Shown: positions 36,774 to 45,783 of the stretch, piece by piece | How positions within the stretch are numbered: position 1 is the stretch's first letter | How the letters are laid out: every line of letters begins with the position of its first letter | From: Martensiomyces pterosporus | Lineage: Eukaryota; Kickxellomycota; Kickxellomycetes; Kickxellales; Kickxellaceae | NCBI GenBank assembly: GCA_025201845.1 | Contig: MU603958.1 | Span: 62,001-126,000, forward strand | Reading direction: 5' to 3' | Length of the DNA: 64,000 bases | Made by a program: the position numbers and the translations under genes | Notes under the pieces: generated by a model | Databases searched by the model: none | What the model saw: only the letters and a program-made list of their open reading frames with translations | What the model was told of the DNA's origin: nothing

Positions 36774-37667
36774 TCAGAGAGGGAGTTTGTACGTGGCATA
36801 ATCTACGTAGAATGCACTGTCTGGGATGCCCGTAGCATTGCTTATGAAGCTGATGTAGTAGTTGACATGCGTGTACACGCTAAATCCATCGTTCAGCGCG
36901 CACGCAGGATCGCCCGACAGACTAGACCCGTAGCTCGTCAGCCCCGCCAGGTAATAGCTCCCGCCCTTGTTGATAACCGCACCCGTCCCCGAGTCCCCCT
37001 GGCAAGTGTCGTTGCCGGGCGCCAGGCTGTTCTCTGTGCAAATCTGGGGGCCATTGCTTGACATGTACCCGTCAATATACTCTTGGCAATCCTTCTTCAG
37101 CCCGATCTTGATTTTTGCCTTCTTCAGCAGCACTGACGTGGTGTCGACGAACTGGTCGTTGGCTGTCCTGCCCCACCCCAATGCCGTCAGCGTAGCGTTG
37201 ACAGGCAGCTTGCCCCGGTATATGGGTATCGCGGATATGGTCTTGTTGTTTATAGGCAGCGGGGGAACCATTACAACGGCTATATCGTTCTTGCCCGTCT
37301 CGGGGTCGTAGCTGGGGTTGGTTACCACACGCACTGCTTGGCCGTATTTCTGCTTTGAGCGGTCGTTGCTCCCAACGCCGACATGGATGCTGCTCGCCGC
37401 CACCTGGTCGCCCGAAGTGGGATCCACGACGCAGTGGGCGGCTGTTACAATTACCTGTTTGTTGATGATGGTGCCGCCGCACAAACCCACGCCATCGTCG
37501 AAGATGATCTCCAAGGACGCAATGTAGGGAAATTCGCCCGGGGCTGCGAATTCGCCACCGATAATGCGAAGGTCCGAGGAGATGCCCTTGTACCCCTTTG
37601 GGCCAGAAGTGGGGTAGGTCAGAGCCATTGAGAGCAGCGTGGTTGCAACAAGAGCAAAGGCGAGCAT
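36774..37667 (-). CDS. Secreted trypsin-like serine protease (copy 2)
   Basis: The 297-residue protein starts at the ATG at 37665-37667 with a signal peptide (MLAFALVATTLLSMALT). A propeptide ends at LR before IIGGEF. The triad is His78 (VTAAHC), Asp128 (KNDIAV) and Ser226 (CQGDSGTG), and Asp220 gives trypsin specificity. It shares long blocks with copy 1, such as ALNDGFSVYTHVNYY against ALNDGFSIYTHVNYY. It carries a short extra C-terminal tail (FYVDYATYKLPL). The pair is a tandem duplication that has diverged considerably outside the core. Extracellular trypsins are otherwise common in insect-associated fungi and in some saprotrophs. Confidence 0.92.
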   Translation of the reverse strand: MLAFALVATTLLSMALTYPTSGPKGYKGISSDLRIIGGEFAAPGEFPYIASLEIIFDDGVGLCGGTIINKQVIVTAAHCVVDPTSGDQVAASSIHVGVGSNDRSKQKYGQAVRVVTNPSYDPETGKNDIAVVMVPPLPINNKTISAIPIYRGKLPVNATLTALGWGRTANDQFVDTTSVLLKKAKIKIGLKKDCQEYIDGYMSSNGPQICTENSLAPGNDTCQGDSGTGAVINKGGSYYLAGLTSYGSSLSGDPACALNDGFSVYTHVNYYISFISNATGIPDSAFYVDYATYKLPL

Positions 37668-37794
37668 TGTGAGTATTTCTAGTACTTGCGAGTGCAGAAA
37701 AATACGAATGGTAGATACGAATGGTAGATCTGTTGACGCGATTCATCCGTATAGCTCGTTGCAGAGGCACGAATGGCCAAGCCATTCTGTATTT

Positions 37795-37836
37795 ATTGAC
37801 ATTGACATTGACACTGACATTGACATTGACATTGAT
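37795..37836. repeat. Seven tandem ATTGAC hexamers
   Basis: Units at 37795, 37801, 37807, 37813 (ACTGAC), 37819, 37825 and 37831 (ATTGAT) form a 42-bp array, about 130 bp upstream of the trypsin copy 2 ATG. Confidence 0.9.
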
Positions 37837-38257
37837 ATACCGCACAGCTACGCTGGCTTAGCCCACTGAAAAAAGTGAAACCCTTCCATAGCCATGAAGA
37901 CACTCACGGCGTACATGTACTAATGCAAAACACGCACTGAACACACTGCCCTTTCCAGTTCATGCTGCACGCAAATGCGTTCCCGATGCCAGACGCGTGA
38001 GCTGGCTATAGCTCAGAGGTGCAGCAACCACGAGATGCTTGCCCGATTTCTGAATTAGTCAATGGTCGCAAAGCTGATTTTCTTCATAGAGCGCCTCCTG
38101 CACTTGTGTGCGCGGAATTCTGCTGGCTGGGCAAGCAGAGGTTTAACAGCGTAACCATTGGCTCTACTATTACAAATCCAGTCTTTCGACTGGTAACGCA
38201 GAGCACTTGTTGGCGATGACGACACGACTGTGCTCTACGGTGCGCCCTTTTGGCTGC

Positions 38258-38316
38258 ATTACAAATGGGCAGCCAGCCCACCAAAGAGCTGCAACCTACT
38301 GCTGGCCATTTGTAAT
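38258..38316. promoter_or_regulatory. Inverted repeat ATTACAAATGG upstream of quinone reductase
   Basis: ATTACAAATGG at 38258-38268 and its exact reverse complement at 38306-38316 lie 37 bp apart and 63-120 bp upstream of the TATA box. A partial third copy (ATTACAAAT) is near 38167. It may be an operator for a stress regulator, but no factor can be named. Confidence 0.35.
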
Positions 38317-38378
38317 CGCTACCTCAGCGTTACTAATATCGCGTGGACCATCTGCCGGCTGCCCTATTTGCCGACTAC

Positions 38379-38389
38379 TATAAAAAAAG
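38379..38389 (+). promoter_or_regulatory. TATA box of the quinone reductase gene
   Basis: TATAAAAAAAG lies 118 bp before the ATG at 38497. Confidence 0.7.
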
Positions 38390-38496
38390 GGGTCTCTGAC
38401 CGAGGGCCAAGAACCCACCACCATCTCCAAGAACATCTAGACCAACCTCTCTCCAACAGCTTGCCATCAACCTTTGCACATACTCCAGCTTCAGCC

Positions 38497-39105
38497 ATGG
38501 CCAAGCCGAGAATTTTCGTGATTACTTACTCAACCTACGGCCACGTCAATGCCGTTGCCGAATCCGTCAAGCGGGGTCTTGAGAAGGCCGGAAACGTCGA
38601 TGTCGAGCACTACCAGTTCCCCGAGACGCTTTCTGACGAGGTCCTGGGCAAGATGCATGCGCCCCCCAAGCCCAATCTGCCCCTCATCACCGTCGACAAG
38701 CTGACCGAGGCTGACGGCTTCCTCTTTGGGATCCCCACCCGCTATGGCTCGACCCCTGCACAGGTGAAGGCGCTTTTCGATGCTACAGGCGGACTGTGGG
38801 CCAAGGGTTCTCTGTACGGCAAGGCTGCAGGGTTCTTCTTCTCCACTGCCAGCCAGCACGGCGGCCAGGAGACCACCGTCATGAGCACCCTGCCGAATCT
38901 TGTCCACCACGGCATCATATATGTTCCCTTTGGGTTCAAGAACACCCACCTGTTCGACAACTCCGAGGTTATCGGTGGATCCGCCTGGGGCGCTGGCACC
39001 ATCGCTGGTGGCGATGGCAGCCGCCAGCCCAGCCAGAAGGAACTCGATATCGCCGAAACCCAGGGCGAAGAGTTCGCCAAGGTCGTGGCCAAGCTTGGGG
39101 CATAA
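38497..39105 (+). CDS. WrbA/Pst2-type NAD(P)H:quinone oxidoreductase (flavodoxin-like)
   Basis: The 202-residue protein starts MAKPRIFVITYSTYGHVNAV; the ATG at 38497 has a good context (GCCATGG) and follows the TATA box. The frame is open upstream but without conserved content. The FMN phosphate loop is YSTYGHVN. The family signature IPTRYGSTPAQVKALFDATG is present, and the third FMN-contacting segment is STASQHGGQETT. These are type IV NAD(P)H:quinone oxidoreductases (WrbA; yeast Pst2, Rfs1, Ycp4), which reduce quinones by two electrons and are induced in oxidative stress. Length matches the family (about 200). An AATAAA polyadenylation signal is at 39199-39204. Confidence 0.95.
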   Translation: MAKPRIFVITYSTYGHVNAVAESVKRGLEKAGNVDVEHYQFPETLSDEVLGKMHAPPKPNLPLITVDKLTEADGFLFGIPTRYGSTPAQVKALFDATGGLWAKGSLYGKAAGFFFSTASQHGGQETTVMSTLPNLVHHGIIYVPFGFKNTHLFDNSEVIGGSAWGAGTIAGGDGSRQPSQKELDIAETQGEEFAKVVAKLGA

Positions 39106-39611
39106 AGATGCAGGCATTCGCTGCAGCGACTTTCTTGGAACCCAGGATGCACCCCCGCTGCACGCTGGCTTCTCGCATTCAACATTCGAAAACCTCAAAA
39201 TAAAGCACGGAAAAATCTACCAAAGGCGAGCTACGCCAAGCGCCTTGGCTATTTCTCTGCAGGTCTTTCTTTATCATTGTATCAGCACTTTCTCTTTTTC
39301 TGGCTCCATTTCTCCACACTGATTTATTGAAAGGTCAGAAATAACCAACATATAGCCAAGGAGGGAATCCAGCGATAACTCCAGCTGTTCACAGTCGTTG
39401 AATGCGTAGGACGCAGCCCCGAGAGGGGCTCTAGACCTGATTCCACCTTGGCCAAGAACGGATAAAGACTATAAATAATGATACTGATTGAGAGTACCGC
39501 CTTGTGGTGGCACTTGGTATGGGTGGTCCCACCTCATCGGGTAATTAGTGAATGGCACTAGCCATATGGCGATGCGAAAGAAGCGCGTCCATGAACCGTA
39601 ACTTTTGTCAA
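39106..39611. other. Intergenic region with a diverged dispersed repeat
   Basis: After the quinone reductase polyadenylation signal (39199-39204), sequence from about 39395 to 39605 is related to 42417-42640. No gene is seen. Confidence 0.5.
39395..39605 (+). repeat. Diverged dispersed repeat, copy A
   Basis: It shares ordered blocks with copy B at 42417-42640 in the same orientation: GCAGCCCCGAGAGGG, GGCACTTGGTA, CTCATCG, TAGCCATATGGC, GAAAGAAGCGCGT and TGAACCGTA, with substitutions and small indels between. It is probably an old transposable-element fragment. Confidence 0.7.
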
Positions 39612-41069
39612 CTATTTCTCAGGCGTGGGCCCAAAGCGCTCGCGCAGCTCCCTGCCCCTGAGCACGACAACCTGGATCAGCAATGCACCGGCTAGCGCCA
39701 GAAAGAACATCACGGTAAACGACCACCCCCACCCAATGCTGTCTAGCATTGTGGGGAACAACTGGACAATGATGGCCGTCCACACGCTCCGCCAAAAGTT
39801 CTGCACGCCTGTAATCCGCGCCGATCTGGTCGGGAACACGTCAATAAGGTACCCAGCCAGGCACTGGAACGTGAATGCACGGCCAACGCCAACAAAGAAC
39901 TGGAAAATAAGAACGCTGGCAAGCGACATGTGCTTGTCAATGAGCCAGCCACTCACCAGAAGAGCGCTCAGAGATATAGCACCGCCAAACCAGACGAAAT
40001 TCAGGCGTGCTTCTGGCGGTGCCTTGGGGCGAGCGCTGGATTCGCCAGACTCTGCTGCTGCACCAGCGCTGCGACGGCCAGCACGGACCATCAGGTCAGT
40101 AACGCGGCCGCCACACACTGAGCCAACAATGTTTCCTGTGCCAACCGCTAGGAAGCCAACCCCAGACAAACCCTGCGACAACCCGTAGATGTTCTCAAAC
40201 GCGAGAGGCAGGCCAGTCAAGGTTGTAAAATAGGCGCCATAGATCATTGCAAAATAGAACAGGGTGAATGCGACAACTGGGTAGCGCACGGTTGCAACGT
40301 CGAGCAGGGGGTTGTTGTCCTTGAGCCTGAGTACCGGCGGGATGTTGACCTGCTGGATCTCGTGCTTCTGGGACACCAGGCGGCGGTGTGTTTCGGGGAG
40401 GACAAACACCGCCAGGAGGCACATCACTCCACCCCAGATAGTCAGGATCCAGAATACCCAGCGCCACCCCAGTGTCTGGCCAACATATCCCCCAATCACT
40501 GGGCCGAGGCACGGACCAAGAAGCGGACCCAGGTAGTAGATTCCAAGTGCAGTTCCGCGCTGCTCGCGTGGGTAAATGTCCGAGATGGTGCCAGCCCCAG
40601 CACCCTGCACTGCCGAAGACCCTGCCGACTGGACAACACGGCTGGCAATGAGGGCAGTCAGCGTGTGTGAGCACGCGCACCCGATGCTGCCACAGGTGTA
40701 GATCAGCATCGAGAGCGCGTATACTGGCTTTCTGCCAAAATGATCAGCCAGGTTGCTCCAGATTAGCGGGGATATGGCCATGACAATCAGGTATGCAGTG
40801 ACTGTCCACGTAATTGCAGGCTGCGTGGTGTGGAGGTCGTCCCTGGCCTTCTGGATGCTTGGATAGTACATGTTTGCGGAAAGTGGGCTGACCAGGGCAG
40901 TAATGGCGATAATGGTGACTATGGCGACTTTTTGTGCTGACGAAAAGTGCGAATAGGGCAGTTTTTCGTCTTGCTCAAAATGACTGGTATCAGATGTGAT
41001 AGTTGGCGGTATATCGACATCTGTATTTCTCTCCGTACGTATTGAGCTGGTGTCCTCCGTTTGAGACAT
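39612..41069 (-). CDS. MFS transporter, drug:H+ antiporter family 1
   Basis: The 485-residue protein starts MSQTEDTSSIRTERNTDVDI at the ATG at 41067-41069, a hydrophilic N-terminus typical of fungal DHA1 members. Twelve hydrophobic helices are visible. Motif A is NLADHFGRKPVYALSM after helix 2. The antiporter motif C region is YLGPLLGPCLGPVIGGYVGQ in helix 5. GRVTDLMVRAGRRS marks the middle loop region. This places it with the 12-helix drug/H+ antiporters (Flr1/Qdr/Tpo-like) that export drugs, polyamines or weak acids at the plasma membrane. The substrate cannot be told. It lies between two copies of a diverged repeat, so its 3' end almost touches copy A. Confidence 0.88.
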   Translation of the reverse strand: MSQTEDTSSIRTERNTDVDIPPTITSDTSHFEQDEKLPYSHFSSAQKVAIVTIIAITALVSPLSANMYYPSIQKARDDLHTTQPAITWTVTAYLIVMAISPLIWSNLADHFGRKPVYALSMLIYTCGSIGCACSHTLTALIASRVVQSAGSSAVQGAGAGTISDIYPREQRGTALGIYYLGPLLGPCLGPVIGGYVGQTLGWRWVFWILTIWGGVMCLLAVFVLPETHRRLVSQKHEIQQVNIPPVLRLKDNNPLLDVATVRYPVVAFTLFYFAMIYGAYFTTLTGLPLAFENIYGLSQGLSGVGFLAVGTGNIVGSVCGGRVTDLMVRAGRRSAGAAAESGESSARPKAPPEARLNFVWFGGAISLSALLVSGWLIDKHMSLASVLIFQFFVGVGRAFTFQCLAGYLIDVFPTRSARITGVQNFWRSVWTAIIVQLFPTMLDSIGWGWSFTVMFFLALAGALLIQVVVLRGRELRERFGPTPEK

Positions 41070-41531
41070 GGCTGGCTGGCTAATTAAATGACAGATGTGC
41101 TTATAGATGTTGATATATGAAAATGACAGGTTGAGGATTTTAAGATACAGCGGGCACAAACCACGGAAAGGTCGAATACCGGCGCTGTTTTATTTTCTAC
41201 GATTGCCCTGGTCGCCAACACCAGGTTATTCTCAAAATATTGGCAATGCCAACACTACCTGATGCGTAAACGACTTTGAGTGAGAATTCAAACAGGGACA
41301 TTTTGATCACGCCAGCGCGAATGAGCCACAACAACCAGTAAGCAATGTCAAGCGCCTTTGTAGAGGCGGCGCCTCACAAGATAACATGATGTGTGTGGCG
41401 AGGGCGCAAAAAGATTCACGGTACACTACGCAGCCATTTCAGACAAAAATGCGCAGGCCAATATTTCTTCTTATTGGCTACTAGACAAGTAGCAACGAAC
41501 GATTAGTACAAAACCCCCCGCCCCAAATGAC
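41070..41531. other. Intergenic region upstream of MFS gene
   Basis: These 462 bp contain the MFS promoter (TATAAG on the minus strand near 41102) and sequence leading into the degraded element. No gene is seen. Confidence 0.4.
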
Positions 41532-42296
41532 TTGGGCCATCCACCAGACGACCTGGGAACAGACATAGGTCATGGAGGGATGCAAACACCTCCAGCAGCC
41601 GGGGCTGCACCAATCTCACTGCAAGCGGTGAGTATAGAAAAGATTATGGAGATGCTTCGCCAAGCTGGCCACCCAGAAGAGGGGTCAACAGACCAAGGAT
41701 GGCGAAGGAAACAGACCAAGGGACCGAGTCCAAGAACGCAGCAAAGACAGCGTGCGAGATGGAGAGAATATCCGTTGAACACCAGAAGGCTGCTGAACAG
41801 GCAGATCAGGAAAAATCAGAGCATGAAAAGTAGCTTGACAAATTCGAACATACCGAGGAAGGAATCGCGAAAGAAAACGAGTGCCTCGACAACGTGCTGA
41901 AGCATAGGAGGAAGAGGTGTAAAACCAAGCATAGAGCATGGCTCCAAGAAGAAAAGAAACTGCACGGCTGTGTCGAGAGACAGACGGTGCTCTTGGAAAC
42001 GACAAGCGAGGTGTACAGGAACATCCAGAACTAGGGCTGGTACATGGGTATCCTGCAGAGAGAGGGGGAAAGACCAGGCAGCAGCAGGTGGGAGCGAAGA
42101 CTCAGTCGCATTCCTGGAAGGTGGCCACCGGAAGAAGGAGTGGAGCAATGCAGACGAAATCGAGCGCTTGGTGAGTGCCAACTTCGAGTGGCACTTCCGA
42201 GGCAATGTCTCGGAATCAATAGCACTTCAGGGAAACTGGAAAGTCAGAAACGACCAGCAGGTGGGCAAGGGGGAGAGCTCAGCGATAGCACCATCT
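41532..42296 (+). pseudogene. Degraded gag-like reading frame (probable retroelement remnant)
   Basis: Three consecutive pieces of protein-like sequence lie in different frames. The first (frame of 41532) reads ISLQAVSIEKIMEMLRQAGH, a helical start similar in style to retrotransposon Gag. It shifts near 41695 into a charged coiled-coil-like frame beginning MAKETDQGTESKNAAKT at 41699, which meets an in-frame TAG near 41831, continues as DKFEHTEEGIAKENECLDNV and stops at a TAG near 42033. The composition stays protein-like across the breaks, which is what an inactivated gene looks like. No reverse transcriptase, protease or zinc knuckle is visible before the gap at 42297, so the retroelement label is tentative. 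Confidence 0.4.
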
Positions 42297-42416
42297 NNNN
42301 NNNNNNNNNNNNNNNNNNNNNNNNNNNNNNNNNNNNNNNNNNNNNNNNNNNNNNNNNNNNNNNNNNNNNNNNNNNNNNNNNNNNNNNNNNNNNNNNNNNN
42401 NNNNNNNNNNNNNNNN
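42297..42416. other. Assembly gap (120 N)
   Basis: A run of 120 N lies between the degraded reading frame and repeat copy B. The flanks are not similar to each other. Confidence 0.99.
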
Positions 42417-42640
42417 TCCGCCGGCGAAGAATGCGTCTGAAGCAGCCCCGAGAGGGAGCGCCACCAGACCTGGTCCCCAATGGCCAAAACCATGTAGCGG
42501 ACAGGAAAGAGAATCTGCTTAAATGCGCACCGCATCGTGGCGGCACTTGGTACAGGCGGTTCCGTCTCATCGAAATCTTAATGCATGGCAATAGCCATAT
42601 GGCAGTGTGAAAGAAGCGCGTTCTTGAACCGTAGCTTTCG
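42417..42640 (+). repeat. Diverged dispersed repeat, copy B
   Basis: This is the partner of 39395-39605 in the same orientation, starting directly after the gap. Downstream is a CT microsatellite at about 42708-42725. Confidence 0.7.
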
Positions 42641-42845
42641 CTGAATAGCTGAATCCTACAATTACAACCGCTCATACCAACCGACCCCACGCAGGGGCCA
42701 AATAAATCAACTCTCTCTCTCTCTGCATTTCTATAAATATCTCCATGCACAACGACTACCGACACTCGGTGCTCTGCATATTGTGCTATTTTTATAACAA
42801 GGGCTCTGGAAAGGCCTTCTTCCGCCTCAGCTGCCCAGCAAGGAG

Positions 42846-42852
42846 TATAAAA
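42846..42852 (+). promoter_or_regulatory. TATA box of the small secreted peptide gene
   Basis: TATAAAA lies 108 bp before the ATG at 42954. Confidence 0.65.
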
Positions 42853-42953
42853 CAGCTGACAGCCAGCATCCCCATTTTGGCCGCCACTCAGTATAGTTCT
42901 TGATTCCTAGCATCTTAGCAGCCAGTTCGCTTGTGCACACTGCGCTACTCAGC

Positions 42954-43157
42954 ATGAACTTTTGTGTATCGTCTATCGTCGCTCTCGCCCTGGCTGCAGC
43001 GGCCGTTGCCCAGCCAGTCGACATCAGCCCGGCTCGTATCGACGGCCTAGATAGTCTGCCAGCCCGCCCAAAGCTGCCGTCTCTGGCTGCTCGCAACGCT
43101 CCCTTCCGTAGGGGAAGCAACTTCCCAGATGCCCTGGCTGTTGAGCAACGCGCATAG
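42954..43157 (+). CDS. 67-residue small secreted peptide
   Basis: The start is the ATG at 42954; the open frame upstream has none. MNFCVSSIVALALAAAAVAQ is a clear signal peptide with a likely cleavage site after AVA. The mature part (about 48 residues) has no cysteine, is rich in Pro, Ala, Arg and Asp, and contains an RR pair (APFRRGSNF) that could be a Kex2-type processing site. No family is recognised. A TATAAAA box at 42846-42852 supports expression. It is 395 bp upstream of a P450 gene on the same strand. It could be a secreted effector, a processed signalling peptide or a wall-associated peptide; there is no evidence to choose. Confidence 0.65.
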   Translation: MNFCVSSIVALALAAAAVAQPVDISPARIDGLDSLPARPKLPSLAARNAPFRRGSNFPDALAVEQRA

Positions 43158-43552
43158 CTGTGACCAGTGCTGCCAGAAAGCCAACCGGGCACACTCCTCT
43201 GGTAGCTGTTTTGTGGCCGAACTAACCGGCCGAATTGGCCGTTTAATGAAATCCCCTGTCTCCAGCTGCATGGGGGAGAAGTGTGCCAATAAGCACAGAT
43301 GAACCAGTGCGAACAATCTGCACGCCACCGATATTGTGCGAGGCGGGCCAATTATGCACAGAAGCTTGGCATCACCCCCTTTCGGCTCTGCCTCGTCATT
43401 GCCTCTTCTTGGCGCTCACAAATGCACCGGGAAGTAGATTGGCGGCAGTACCAGGGCTTGCAATTTCGTTTTATCCCAGTGCTCTTTTTCTCCTGCCGGC
43501 GCTCTGTGGCCATGTGCTTTCGTATACCACCACATAGGAACACATAGCTATC
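43158..43552. other. Intergenic region upstream of P450, no gene seen
   Basis: These 395 bp separate the secreted peptide stop from the P450 ATG. I see no clear TATA box and no RNA gene. Confidence 0.45.
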
Positions 43553-45166
43553 ATGATTGTAACATATTTTATAAACATGGTCTGGATTGACGTGCTTGGG
43601 CCTCTGCACACTGCAGCCCGTAGCTTTGGATACGGCAAACTCGCCGCTACGTTGGCGCTTGTGTGGCTTGCCAAAGCAGCTGTATACGCTTTCTTTTTCT
43701 CTCCCCTGCGCAATATCCCTGGCTCACCACTCGCCCGCATCACCAGGAAGAGAGCCGAGCTTTACGGCGTCTTTGGGCTGCGAGCAAAAAGCGCAGGAGA
43801 CGACTTTGCAAAGTACGGCGACATCTATGTCTACAACCCAAGCGCAGTGTCCATCTCCAGCCCTGCGGAGGCTAGGCGAGTCCTGGCTTCCCACAGCTTC
43901 CGAAAGGCCGACTACTATCGCATTCTAGACATGGTAGACATCGAGAACACGCTGAGCACGCGAAGCGCCGAGCTCTCCAGCATGAGAAGGCGGCAGCTGG
44001 GCCCATATCTCACGCATGGGTTCCTGGCTCGCATGGAACTGAAGATCATGCAGCACGGCATATGCGCCATCAAGCACAAGTGGGACAGACAAATCAGCGA
44101 GAGCAGCAGCGGCGAGATCGAAATCAACTACAACAAGGACTTTCTGTTCGCCACATTTGATGTCATAGGTGCTTTGGCATTTGGCAGAGAGTTCAGTGCG
44201 CTGAACAACGACGACCCCACTGTTGTCGAGTGGATCGCATCGACGATGGTCTACCTGGGCATGCGTGCAATGCTCAAGCTTCTGCCAAACCTCCTGTTCT
44301 CTCTTGTTGCGCGCCCATGGGAGCGCCACCACAGGCAGCTTGTTGCCTACAGTGCCCAGTCCATCACCAGCCGCCGCGAGCTCCTGGCCCATCTTGCCGA
44401 GAAGAAGGGTTCTGCGCTGACAAGCGAGGAAAAGCCTGGCGACATGCTCCAGGCGTTTATCGATGCAGAGGACCCGGAATCGAAAGTCAAGATGGACTAT
44501 GGGCAGATCCAATCCGAGTGCATCCTTATGCTCACCGCAGGCAGTGAGTCCACCGCCACCACCCTCGTAATGACTGTTCATCTGCTGACGCTGTACCCTG
44601 AGCACTATCGCCGTGCAACTGAGGAGGTCCGCTCGAAATTCCCCCCAGATCACCTGGTAACGCACAAAGAGGCCAGAGCCGAGCTCCCTTTCATCGAGGC
44701 GTGCATCTACGAGTCCCTGCGCTTGGCTCCGGTGACTGGCGGCCAGATGTCGCGCATGGTTCCTGAAAGCGGTGCCACTATTGGCGGACACTTCCTACCT
44801 GGCGGCACGCAGATCAACGTGAATGTGACGGGCGTCAACCTGAGCAGCCAAAGCTGGGACGAGCCCTATTTGTTCAATCCCATGCGGTTCATCGACAACG
44901 AGGACGCCAAGAGAAATGTGATTACATTCAGCTCTGGCGTGCGCATGTGTCTTGGGCGGAATTTGGCGTGGATAGAGATGCTCACTTTCATGGCAAACAT
45001 CCTCAAAGATTACGACCTCAGGCTACCTGGCGACATAGCGCACTTTGGCCCCAATGTGCTTGACAAGCGTGGATACCCAAGGCTGATGGATACGAGACAG
45101 TTCATCCTCTCGACGCCCACAAACCCTATGACTGATTGCAGGGTTGTGGTGTGCAAGCGCACATGA
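43553..45166 (+). CDS. Cytochrome P450 monooxygenase (microsomal)
   Basis: The 537-residue protein starts at the ATG at 43553. An N-terminal membrane anchor (LAATLALVWLAKAAVYAFFF) is followed by the Pro/Gly hinge NIPGSPLA. The I-helix oxygen-binding motif is LTAGSESTATTL (AGxxS/T). The K-helix ExxR is in YESLRLAP near 387. The haem-binding loop FSSGVRMCLGRNLA carries the proximal Cys near 466 (FxxGxRxCxG). All catalytic landmarks are present, so it should be active in the ER with a P450 reductase. It resembles fungal E-class P450s of secondary or xenobiotic metabolism (CYP52/CYP53/CYP65 style), but the subfamily and substrate cannot be set. No biosynthetic cluster surrounds it. Confidence 0.93.
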   Translation: MIVTYFINMVWIDVLGPLHTAARSFGYGKLAATLALVWLAKAAVYAFFFSPLRNIPGSPLARITRKRAELYGVFGLRAKSAGDDFAKYGDIYVYNPSAVSISSPAEARRVLASHSFRKADYYRILDMVDIENTLSTRSAELSSMRRRQLGPYLTHGFLARMELKIMQHGICAIKHKWDRQISESSSGEIEINYNKDFLFATFDVIGALAFGREFSALNNDDPTVVEWIASTMVYLGMRAMLKLLPNLLFSLVARPWERHHRQLVAYSAQSITSRRELLAHLAEKKGSALTSEEKPGDMLQAFIDAEDPESKVKMDYGQIQSECILMLTAGSESTATTLVMTVHLLTLYPEHYRRATEEVRSKFPPDHLVTHKEARAELPFIEACIYESLRLAPVTGGQMSRMVPESGATIGGHFLPGGTQINVNVTGVNLSSQSWDEPYLFNPMRFIDNEDAKRNVITFSSGVRMCLGRNLAWIEMLTFMANILKDYDLRLPGDIAHFGPNVLDKRGYPRLMDTRQFILSTPTNPMTDCRVVVCKRT

Positions 45167-45783
45167 TTTGTCTTCAGCCAGGTCTCAGTTTGTTGCATAG
45201 CAGCCCACCGATAGCGTACTCTCGTGTCTTCGTGCATGTGGTTTATGTTTTGCTTGGATCACTGCCATTTTGCATCATGCGCTCCTGCACTCCTTAGCCA
45301 ATGCCTATGGTGCGGGTCCCTTCCAACTGGCGATGAAATAAACGAGCATGTTCTGCAGACACCGTCGTCAGCACGCAACTCAGGGAGGAAGGCGACGGTG
45401 AAGGCGACTGGGCTGTGAGCGGCTGCTGGACATGGCAGCAAGCCATGGAGGAGATCAGCGATCAGCATCCCTAATCCGCAGTCTGATCAGCTCATGCATG
45501 AAACCCGTAATCAGTCGCTCGGGCAGAAGCAGCATCACTGTATGGTTCCGTAGACCTGCACGACTGCGCAAAACGCCCTACAGTAGCCAGGCAGTCTCTG
45601 CTCCATCTCCCAGCACAATAGTTCCTCGTTATAGCATACTGGGCGCACTTTTTGCATAATACAAGCGCACATTACCCAAACCCCGTCATTGCCATTCCTA
45701 TTTTCTCGCTTTGCATGGTCCATAAGCCAGCCGTGCAGTAGCTGGCCCAACCACACCAAGCACTTGGAGGGAGGACATTGCGA
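45167..45783. other. Intergenic region, no gene seen
   Basis: These 617 bp hold the P450 3' flank and the promoter of the RFWD3-like gene. There is no clear TATA box or RNA gene. Confidence 0.45.

Larger units (their letters stand above)
37668..38496. other. Divergent intergenic region (trypsin copy 2 / quinone reductase)
   Basis: These 829 bp contain a hexamer repeat (37795-37836) on the trypsin side, and an inverted repeat (38258-38268 with 38306-38316) plus a TATA box (38379-38389) on the quinone reductase side. A tRNA-like start near 38009 was rejected. Confidence 0.5.

Noticed and set aside
37639..37869. Small + strand frame ending in Ile-Asp repeats
   Set aside because: The Ile-Asp run is the translation of the ATTGAC hexamer array. 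The rest is antisense to the trypsin start.
38009..38085. tRNA-like sequence beginning GGCTATAGCTCAGAGGTG
   Set aside because: It has a D-arm-like GCTCAGAGG but no T-loop GGTTCGA and no closing acceptor stem.
43158..45166. A biosynthetic gene cluster around the P450
   Set aside because: No synthase, methyltransferase or pathway regulator is adjacent. The MFS gene and secreted peptide alone do not make a cluster.
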